Under the pieces are notes generated by a model, which ran no database searches, was not told where the DNA came from, and worked only from the letters and a program-made list of their open reading frames with translations. Shown in pieces: positions 55,407 through 64,000 of a DNA stretch of 64,000 nt. This stretch comes from Myxocyprinus asiaticus (Eukaryota; Chordata; Actinopteri; Cypriniformes; Catostomidae), in assembly GCF_019703515.2 (NCBI RefSeq), contig NC_059373.1:20546281-20610280 (forward strand). Direction: 5' to 3'. Position numbers and translations under genes: made by a program. The stretch's first letter is position 1; every line of letters starts with the position of its first letter.

Positions 55407-55850
55407 TAGCTGTTCAACATGTTGTACAGAGGTGAAGTAATTGTCACCAAAGACCTAGTGGCTTTTGTGTTCTTCAAGGGAAGATTTACGGTGTAGTTCT
55501 CTGCACCTTGGTTAACATTAAAGTCATAAAGCCACTTCATCCTGCTCTACACACAAATACGGTTTTACTGGGACCCTAGTTGATTTCTCCTGAGATGATT
55601 TGTGTGCAGCATTTTTGGTTTATTTGCACCTGCTTACTGCTCTGATATGCTTCATTAATATTTTCCTCTTCTTCCAAGTCTCCCTCAGTTGGTCCAATCC
55701 TCAACACCTCATCTTCATCCTCACTTTCCCTTAATTCAATGTCTGAATCTAAAAAAAGATCTGAACCAACACATATTTGACACTGAACCTTTTTGCCATC
55801 TAAAAACAAATATAATAATTTCATTATAGATTTAACACAACACATTTTTT

Positions 55851-56194
55851 TAAATGATAAAGTTTACTATTTAGTCTTTCAAGAGGAAAGAACAATAATA
55901 TTATAAATAGCACTTTGTAAATTTTATGTCAGATACATTTCTGTCAGATACATAACAGAGTGCTAATGGCATGTAAGGCCCTTAAAGCCTAATGTATCAA
56001 ATTTGATACAAATAACTTCAACATAGTAAATTATTACCTTAAACAGCACTTTGAAACGATAGGCTAGTCTTATAAAGCAAACATTTATTGTCTAAAAATG
56101 TCAGTAACTTTGTTACCTTCAGGCATGTGATCGGCCAAGCACAAAAATGCATGAAAATGTACCGAGCAAAGTGGGGGCAGCGAAGACCCCCCCA
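55851..56194. other. Nothing recognised
   Basis: AT-rich sequence without supported features. Confidence 0.35.
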
Positions 56195-56482
56195 CCAATC
56201 ATCAGTTATCAACATTAGTTACATGAACTAACAATTAAAACCACTTCTACAGCATTTATTAATTTTGTTCATGTTAACTTCAACATATTTCTTTTTATTT
56301 TATCAAATGTTGCATATGTTAACATTAGTTAATGCACTAGGAACTAACATGATTTAACAATGAAATATTGTATATAACCAACGTTAACAAAAATTAATAA
56401 ATGCTGTAAAATATTCTTCATTTTTAGTTCATGATACTTTAATGTATTAACAAATAAAACCTTATTGTAAAGTGTTGATAAT
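56195..56482. repeat. Dispersed repeat (ACTTTACAATAAGGTT family)
   Basis: Ends AACCTTATTGTAAAGTGT with multiple TTAACATTAGTTAATGCA-type internal motifs, a pattern common in cyprinid genomes. Confidence 0.5.
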
Positions 56483-57356
56483 TCTTGAAAACACAGCTAT
56501 TGTTGAACAGCACAAAATAGGGATGGGCACGAGTACTCGGGTACTGACGTGGCAGCAATGATCGATCATGAAAACGAAGATCGATGGCGATCATGCATGA
56601 TGTAACTTAATTCCAAATTCAGTGACAAATACCTGACAACTAAACACAAACGTGTCAAAGAGGGAGCTTATTTTTAATTTTGAGATTGATTACATTGTGA
56701 TTTTGAGGGGCACACTGATTGTCAGAGACGTCTCATAGCAACCAAACTGATATACGATGCTGCAATGCTACTTTTACGATAATCAAAAGTGTGTAATTTA
56801 CCGTGTTTTGAACACCTGTCTCTGCAAAACGTTTGCTAAACCCGTTTTATCATTTAATGTAAGAACTTTGACTCGTTAATGGATATTATTTAATAAAAGT
56901 GAATGTTTGTCACTGACTGTAAACCTCCCTGCCCTGGGTGCCGACATGTTTGCGTGTCGTAACACATACCTGCATCTCGATGAAATGGGAGTTTCCGTAA
57001 CGAGTTTCCAAGTTAGAAGTCCGACGTAAAGTGTCATTCCGTTGCACTTTCCCTAGTTAAAAGGTGGAAATTCCGACTCTCCAAGTTGAATGGAAAGCTT
57101 CATGAATCATCACAGCAACAACAATATGGAGCATCATGGCTTTCCCCACAGGAGTGAACTCTTGGGGACACACACACACACACACACACCAGGCGTGTGG
57201 CAGTGGACTCAACGTGCTGAAGCAGTGAATTTACAGCAGGTGAGTGTTTCAAACAGCTAGACAGAGTGCAGCTAAATGGAACAGAATGTAGCATCTTCAA
57301 AGCTGAACTGCAACTTAACACGCATATTAAAAACACGATGGTTATGGCGTCTCCTG

Positions 57357-60124
57357 TTAATCCTTTAAAGTCCTCACTAAGAAAAAAGCAATGAAAAAAT
57401 TCCTTCTTTGCATTTTTTATTTCCTTGGGACAATAATAACAATCGATGTTTATTTTTTAACAGACCCCCCAGTTTTTTAAATATAGGCCTCTACCAAACG
57501 ATTGAGATGTCACATAATGGTAAAATATCAAAATATATATATAAAAAAAACAAAAACAAAAAAACAAATGGATAAATGTTTTCTTTGCATTTTTTATTTC
57601 CTTGGGGCAATAATAAGCCAAACCAAACAATTGAGATGTTATGTCACCCCCAAAAAGTAGATAAAAGTAGAAAAAGTCAAATAAAATGCTAATTCTATGA
57701 CTAAATAAATCAGACTTTCTAGTCTGTTTGGTGGTGCAACAGCACAAATGTTTTTTGGGCATTAGATCCACTTTACTTCTGGTGGTATGCTACGAAGCAT
57801 TGCTGATTTGCATTCAAACACAGGAAAACATCACATTTGTGACATTTACATCTCGACACAGAGGTAGGAAACAGAGGTTGCACCGCCCCCGCTTGTCACA
57901 GTGAAGTGGCCAATGTCCGCAGTTATCATAACGCACATCTGGTTGTGGCTGTGAAGGTCTTGGGGTGTAGCATCTTTTCTGAGACGATATATGTGGTGGA
58001 GAGGAGGATGATGGTAGCCAACTTTGGATGATGGCTTGTTGACTTGCTTCAAACTGTGGGCAACTGCCAGGTGGAACCTTTTGAGAGGCATTGGTTTCTT
58101 GTTCAGTAGGCCACAGTCCCTCTTGTAGACTGGCCAGGAATTTGAGATGCACAGGTAAAGGATGTATCCAAACAGGGGAAAGTACCATCGCCTTGCCTTC
58201 GCTGGGGTCTTGTACATGTGTACCAGCATGTCAGATATATCAATGCCTCCCATATGCTGATTGCAGGCAGGAATGGGTGATGGGCATGGGACGTCAATCT
58301 TTGCGTGGGCCTCTTTGCTCCACCGTTTGACAGTTGAAAGAGGCATGATCCCACATGACACATTTGTTGTCAAACCATTTCATTGCGAGCACCCCTTCAG
58401 CAGACCTGTAATCAAAAGCTCCACGTCCTTTCTTCATCAGCTTTTTGTCTGTCATCAAGGGAGCTCCATCGATGAGGTTTGATCGGACAGTGCCGATGCA
58501 CTTGACACCCAGGTTTGCATAAAGGTTCTGGACCAAATTGAAACTGGTGAAGTAGTTGTCACAGAAGACAACTGAGAGCCGTGGCAGTGTTATGGTTTTG
58601 CATAACATTGTCACCAGCTTGGCCCCTAGAGGTAGCACCTGCTCCTGCTCACTTAGGGTAACATTGAAAAATGTGGATGCCCCTTGATAGAGCAATAGGT
58701 CATGGATGATGCCAGATGAACTGGCCCAGCAGAACAATTTAAAGCCCCACTTGTCTGGCTTGTTGGCAATATATTGGCGGAGAGTGCCAGCCCTTGTGCC
58801 TTTATATGCCACCATGACTTCATCCACACTGTGCTTGTAAGTGGATGGTATCAGTAGACTGCTCACGAAGCATCTCAAAAAGGGGGCGGATTTTGTGAAA
58901 TCGGTCTGGACTGTCATTGCACTGCTGATTATCACTAAAATGAATGAACCGGCATAACAGCTTGAATATTTTCCTCTGCATGATATCAGCTATCACATTG
59001 AAATGCTACTCGTGGTGCCGGTAGTCATCTATGGCTGGAAAGTTGAAAACTACTCCCATGAAGAGTAGTATTGCCAAGAAAATCTTAAATCTTTTCTGGG
59101 CTAGTCTTTATTGGATCCCCCAACTCCTGAGCAGAGTACAGATTGGTATGTTGAGCAATATGCTCAATTATCTTGTCAGTGAAGAGCGTTTTGAAGTACT
59201 GGAAAGGTGTCTTTACAGCATCGGGGTGTTCAAATCTTACATAAGGAACCTGGAATTCTTCAATGTCTTCGTACTTCCAGATTTTCAGTTTTGAGGGTGT
59301 TTTTCCCATTTCTTATCTTTTTACGGGACGGTGGTTTTGTTGAGGCAACCTCCTCCTCATCTATAGATTCAAAAGAAGTGTCCCCTGTCTCTTCTGTTTG
59401 TGTGAGCGGATAATCAGGATCCTCTATTTGGTCATCGTCATCACTAAGATCAGCATCAGAGTCTTGAGAATGTTCTGGTATAAAGGCCAGAAAAGTATGT
59501 GACCTTGCACCATAAAATGTTTTAGTGTCCATCTATTTGTAAAACAAAGAAAAAAGTCTAAATTACAAACCATATACTGTTACAATGCTAATAATGCTAG
59601 AATACCAACATATGTCAATTTGTTACCATGGAATTAGTAGTATTACCAGTACTAGTATTATTTCCACATATTTATTCTAGATATTTACCATATATACAGT
59701 ACTTTGAAAAATCATAGCATCACTACCTTTACCATAAAACGACAAACAAACTGTTTGGTCGAGCATGTTTTTAGAAAATTATTTGACCCTTATTAGACTT
59801 TTTGTTGCATCAAGTTATATAATTGTCTTCAGAAAGACCTTTGAAACTATAATATGTCGAAAAAATATGCTTACCTTTGAAAAGTCCACCAAACCGTGTC
59901 CTCATTTCTGGAGATTTTTTAATCGCCAACATCCTGCAAGAGGCTTACTGTCAAGGCACACGATTTAAAAGACACAGCGGCATCTAGTGGATTTGTTTTG
60001 CATGACATACCTAAACCGAGTGGTAGAGATGGCTCAATCAGGTTGAGTTTAACACATTCAACACATTGGTAGAGCTCATCAAAATGTGCTCTACCAAATA
60101 GTTGAGCAGAACGTTAAAGGTTAA
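57357..60124 (-). mobile_element. piggyBac transposon 2 with TTAA target duplication
   Basis: TTAA at 57357-57360 and 60121-60124. Ends TCCTTTAAAGTCCT and AGAACGTTAAAGG are imperfect inverted repeats. It lies in the left arm of the foldback element; the right arm retains the uninterrupted TTAA. Confidence 0.85.
57790..59532 (-). pseudogene. piggyBac (PGBD-like) transposase pseudogene 2
   Basis: The start is MDTKTFYGARSHTFLAFIPE at 59532, followed by an acidic N-terminus. The frame shifts near 59285 (then KYEDIEEFQVPYVRF), is lost between 59085 and 58935, and shifts again near 58330. The DDE_Tnp_1_7-type core is readable: HSVDEVMVAYKGT (first Asp), VVFCDNYFTSFNLV (second Asp), HMGGIDISDMLVHMYK (third Asp). 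A C-terminal Cys/His finger follows (CGHWPLHCDKRGRCNLC). All three catalytic Asp are present, but at least three frame changes make it non-functional as it stands. Confidence 0.9.
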
Positions 60125-60990
60125 GCCAACCGTGATTTGAAAATAGACGGTTCAGACAGTCACTAAAAAAACTGGTGCACGCTTACTAAGATTACTATGG
60201 TAACCTGAAAGAAGACACACGTTGTGTACATTCTTTCATTGAGTTGGGCAGCAAATCTTCACATAATGACAAAATATGATGCATTATATTTTGATTATGC
60301 AATCTTTTGTACATTTTGTAACAGATTATTTTATAACAGCCTATAAAAATGAATAGACGATACACTGGAACAACAAGACGCAATGTAGCAGCCAAAGATG
60401 TTTGTCAGACGTTATTATATATAGTTATGTACATGTCATTGCCCCTACAATCAAATGACCAAAATGCACATCACTAGCTTGTGCAGTGCTGACTGAAGCA
60501 GTTAATGCAGGCTGTTAAAACAAAGATATGGCACGCAAGGCTACATCACGATTTCAATTTTAATTCACTTCATAATGCTGCGGATATCATATCATATAAC
60601 TCAGAGGTCAACGTTTGCAGAATTTAAAGAGATTTTAGGGCATTTTGTCTACTAGAGTACTTGGACTAATTACTCGAGCGGCAATGACATGTACATAACT
60701 GTATATATATTAACATGTCTGACAAACATCTTTGGCTGCTGCATTGCATCTTGTTGTTCCAGTGTATTGTCTATTCATTATTATAGGCTGTTATAAAATA
60801 ATTTGTTACAAAATGTACAAAAGATTCCATAATCAAAATATAATGCATCATATTTTGTCATTATGTGAAGATTCGCAGCCCAACTCATTGAATGTGCACA
60901 ATGCACCTCTGTCTGTTCTTCCTTCAGGTTACCAAAGTAATCTTAGTAAGCGTGCACCAGTTTTTAATAGTGACATTCTGAACCGTCTAT
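60120..60990. repeat. Inner part of the foldback palindrome
   Basis: GACGGTTCAGACAGTCAC (60146) and its partner GTGACATTCTGAACCGTC (60968) mark the arms; the inner ends are GTACATGTCATTGCC (60428) and GGCAATGACATGTAC (60681). Matching open frames in the two arms are mirror copies, not genes. Confidence 0.85.
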
Positions 60991-61545
60991 TTTCAAATCG
61001 TGGTTGGCTTAACATGAGAGCATATCCATCACGTTTTTAATATGCGTGTTAAGTTGAAGTTCAGTTTGGAAGACGCTGCATTCTGTTCCATTTAGCTGCG
61101 CTCTGTCTAGCTGTTTGAAACACTCGCCTGCCGTATATGCATTGCCACATGCCTGGTGTGTGTGTCCCCAAGAGTTCACTCCTGTGGGGAAAGCCGCGAT
61201 GCTCCATATTCTTGTTGCTGTGATGATTCATGAAGCGTTCCATTCAACTCGGAGAGTCGGAATTTCCACCTTTCAACTGGGGAAAGTGCAACGGAATGAC
61301 ACTTTATGTCGGATTTCTAACTTGGAAACTCGTGCAGAAATCTTTAACTACCATTTTGTCGAAATGTAGATGTGTGTTACATCACGCAAACATGTCAGCA
61401 CCCAGGGCAGGGAGGTATGCAATCAATTACAAACATTCACTTTTATTAATGTTCAAAACACGTTTAATTACACTCTTCTGATTATCGTAACGATAGCATT
61501 GCAGCATCGTATATCAGAGTACCCGAGTACTCGTGCCCATCCCTA

Positions 61546-61879
61546 GTAATATTACATGTTCTTAGGAGCGCCAACCCCTCTTCATCGTGTGGCTAGCATT
61601 ATTTCTGGATTGTGCATTTAAATTCACAGAGTTTTGAGTGGTCTCACAGAGTGGTCTCCCAAAAACTCATGTCCATTTTTATTACATCCATAACCCAAGT
61701 TAATTTTTCAATCTAAACGGGGAAAAACATTTGTCTAGATTGAACATTTTCAATGATTATACAGACAAAAGTTAGATATATGTGAAGACAAATTTCAAGA
61801 TTTCACTGCAAATATCACAATAGTGACGCTGGAATTGCAGCTAGTGATTTTTATCAGCAACTGTTGCAACGGTTCAAAC
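61546..61879. other. Nothing recognised
   Basis: Short spacer between two repeats. Confidence 0.35.
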
Positions 61880-62673
61880 TAGGACTGGGCGATAGGATGT
61901 AATTGGATATCGACGATGTCTTTCAAAGATCCCAATTGCAACACTCATTGACAGACGATGATTGACAATATCGGGAAATGGCAAACCATGTATCTGGGAA
62001 GTCGCCAAATATATTAAACAGTAGCCTAGGGTGTAAAACTTGCATCCGTACCCGCAAAATGCAACAAGGCTGAATCCAGTTCACAAGCTCCTCGTCCAAA
62101 TGTATTTCATGAGCAGGTAATTTTGCTCATCTACCCACAACAGGTGGGCGACATGTAAGGCGTCTCAGAGTGACACATGACAAGAAATGCTGTTAGACTC
62201 ACAAAAGACACACGCTTGAAGAAACACACTTTATTATATTTTTAAGAACAGACAAAAGAAAAGCTGTCAATGCTCGTGTCTGATTCGCTGTTTGTCATGT
62301 GGAACAAGCGCATGTAAAGAGTTCACATTTTTTTCCTGTTTCATTCGTCTGAAAACTGTTTGCAAGAATAATGTCATCTATGAGAATGCAGCAAATTATC
62401 TCCGATCAGGGAGGTGGTTAAATAAGATATTTTGATTACTTTGTTATTTTATTGCTTTTTTCGTTTATTTTAAAATGCAGTTTGAATTTAGAAATGTCTT
62501 TTGTTTATGTTTTTCATGTTTCAATAAATGAATAAATTTTTTAAAGCAAAATCAATAAAGTAAAATATTCACCGACCCTCAGCTGGGGATATAATAGACA
62601 ATATAATCATATATTGCGATATTTCTTTAAGCCAATTATCGATAAAATAATTTTTACAAATCACCCAGCCCTA
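61880..62673. mobile_element. hAT-type MITE with exact target duplication
   Basis: Ends TAGGACTGGGCGATAGGATG and AATCACCCAGCCCTA. GTTCAAAC occurs at 61872-61879 and 62674-62681. 794 bp, no coding region. Confidence 0.85.
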
Positions 62674-63590
62674 GTTCAAACCTGTTTTATTTCCAACCAT
62701 TTTATTTCTGTTGATGAATTAAAATAAACCTGCCTTACTTGAAGGAAGTCCTGACAGCGAAAATCAGGAGCCTCTGTCTCGCGTGTTCTCAAAGTGTGTG
62801 CGTGACGCCGAAGCAGCTGTGAAGTTTGTGAATGAAGTTGTTCCGAAAGAAGGTTCAATGACACTTATTTGGGTGAAAAATGCTTAAAGAATGCACTGGA
62901 CAGGACACTGTCGATAACATGCACCCCCAATTAAATATTATATATATATATATTCATGTTTAATATTTGATACAGATGGCATTATAAGGTTAAATACATA
63001 AGTAAACAGGATACAAAACGTTTTGTGATCGGATTACAAAAACTACATACAGTAGTAGTTAAAAAAGTGGTCCTGAATGCGTCCCGGACATCAGTGTAGC
63101 GCCACCCTGTAATCAACAACTACACTAAAACAGGAGTTTTTAACTTGGCAGGTTACGTGCGGCTTTAAAACGAAATAATCGTCAGATCGGAATATTTTAG
63201 ATCAGCATGCAGAGACACAGATGAGAAGCACACACTTATGAAGCTCAGGTTAATACAGGTATTCCTTTAAAACACTGAGAATTCTTCTCAAAATGTTGCA
63301 TTTGTGCTTAGATTAAATTTCAACTGCATCTGGGAGAAATAGCACACCTTTTGTTTGCACTTCCTTTGTCTTTTGACTTTTTTTATTGTTTATTATCATG
63401 CAGTAGCACACTGACCATAGTGATTGGTGGAAGATGCATGAAATCAGAGACCCTCCCCTCGAAGTCCAAACACATGTGGTCACAGGAGACACATTTAAGC
63501 GACCAGGTGTAAACAGCGATGTATCACACCTGATCACATGTTATCAGATCACCCGAGATGCATCTTAGTGCCAGGTGTAAACAAGGGATG
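62674..63590. other. Unassigned, possible untranslated exon
   Basis: 62745-62860 on the minus strand is CpG-containing and ends CTTCCTTCAA|GTAAGG, which could be a donor of a 5' non-coding exon; no other support. AT microsatellite at 62937-62953. Confidence 0.2.
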
Positions 63591-64000
63591 TGCATGAGTA
63601 ATGAACTTATCGAGTACTTGTCGAATATTAAAAATGTTACTTGAATATCGCAAATACATTTTCCTTTCCGCATTTTCCTGCCATGAGCATCAAATAATTC
63701 CACTGTTCTTTTCCTCTGAACCTTTGAGGTGTTGGATGAGAGAAGATATGATGGCATCTGTGCCATTAAAAGCAAAGAAATGTGTGGCAATACTTGTAAT
63801 ATTTTTATTCTTATTGAATTCTACTCTATTGGTATTCAGTTCTTGGAGTCATGCAATCCAACGGACGAGGATCTGCTTTTATGATATGAAAAAAATGTAA
63901 AGCAGTATGTGAAGCTTATCAGACTAGTATGTGTGAATGTGCGTTAAATCTCAGAACACAGACAGAGCACATTTATAAAAAGCCAACTTTCACCACTTGT
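63591..64000 (+). mobile_element. Left end of a hAT-like element running off the window
   Basis: AGGGATGTGCATGAGTAATG followed by TATCGAGTACTTGTCGAATA resembles hAT ends such as that at 56518. The right end is outside the window. Confidence 0.4.

Larger units (their letters stand above)
52763..55845 (-). pseudogene. piggyBac transposase pseudogene 1, split by a Tc1
   Basis: Minus strand, in order. 55845-55576: acidic N-terminal stretch (ELRESEDEDEVLRIGPTEGD), probable. 55560-55409: core reaching VFGDNYFTSVQHVEQL. Tc1 insertion. 53440-53055: RGIYFIGTV, stop, MNRIKNC, GRGSTDCRVS, LVSSYTGVEPV, WDRKAK, LYKYNYKSRRWYM. 53009-52763: a C-terminal Cys-rich end (RCKYCAQTLNTC). Reading resumes in frame across the Tc1 target TA. 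Several stops and frame changes; the third catalytic Asp region is damaged. Confidence 0.82.
56518..61545. mobile_element. Foldback (long inverted repeat) hAT-like element, interrupted by piggyBac
   Basis: Ends TAGGGATGGGCACGAGTACT and AGTACTCGTGCCCATCCCTA are exact complements. The left arm is 56518-57360 plus 60121-about 60441; the right arm is about 60657-61545; the central spacer is about 215 bp. The left arm has about 200 extra bases after the terminus and a longer CA run (57172-57189). No matching 8-bp duplication was found outside (GCACAAAA versus GTAATATT). Confidence 0.8.

Noticed and set aside
55576..55845. An N-terminal exon of zmym4
   Set aside because: Acidic and preceded by an acceptor-like TTTTTAG, but it aligns in position and strand with the piggyBac 1 pseudogene, and its possible donor (CAG|GTGCAA) is weak.
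60195..61040. Two similar open frames of about 66 and 102 codons on opposite strands
   Set aside because: They are the two arms of an inverted repeat, not a gene pair.

Overview
The window looks like a teleost nuclear genome, most likely cypriniform (carp, goldfish, sucker or loach relative). It is AT-rich and has spliced genes with large introns. Repeats are mainly fish DNA transposons: Sleeping Beauty-like Tc1, hAT, piggyBac, and TTAA-flanked Kolobok/Angel-type elements. There are also tRNA-derived SINEs, solo LTRs and long GT/AT/AC microsatellites. The species call is an inference from repeat types.

Two host genes are supported, both on the minus strand. The larger is zmym4 (MYM-type zinc finger protein 4). 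I traced 23 coding exons from 47359 down to the stop at 16928-16930. All junctions keep phase, and the total is 3558 nt (1185 codons plus stop) with no internal stop. The protein has a tandem array of MYM zinc fingers, a proline/valine linker, and the C-terminal DUF3504-type domain derived from a Crypton tyrosine recombinase. The N-terminal exons are not visible and should lie upstream, in or beyond 47.4-64 kb.

The second gene starts at 10872 and runs off the left edge. It has a THAP-domain first exon (100 codons), a 50-codon exon, an acidic 82-nt exon using a GC-AG intron, a 270-nt acidic exon, and possibly the start of a fifth exon at 1-29. I do not recognise it as a named THAP gene.

Layout: 1-10.9 kb THAP gene, with introns holding two related hAT elements, a nested TTAA/Kolobok-like complex and an Angel-like palindrome. 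10.9-16.4 kb intergenic, with MITEs and an LTR remnant. 16.4-47.4 kb zmym4 exons, with introns full of nested transposons. 47.4-64 kb upstream intron or flank of zmym4, containing two broken piggyBac elements, a Sleeping Beauty-like Tc1 carrying a SINE, and a 5-kb foldback element.

Much of the interest is transposon stratigraphy. Several elements have exact or near-exact 8-bp target-site duplications, and insertions can be ordered by nesting. One piggyBac copy sits at a TTAA whose empty version survives in the opposite arm of the same palindrome. One hAT element ends 22 bp from a zmym4 acceptor. I see no CRISPR, operon or new defence-like system. The least described item is the THAP gene and its resemblance to a THAP remnant inside a neighbouring repeat.
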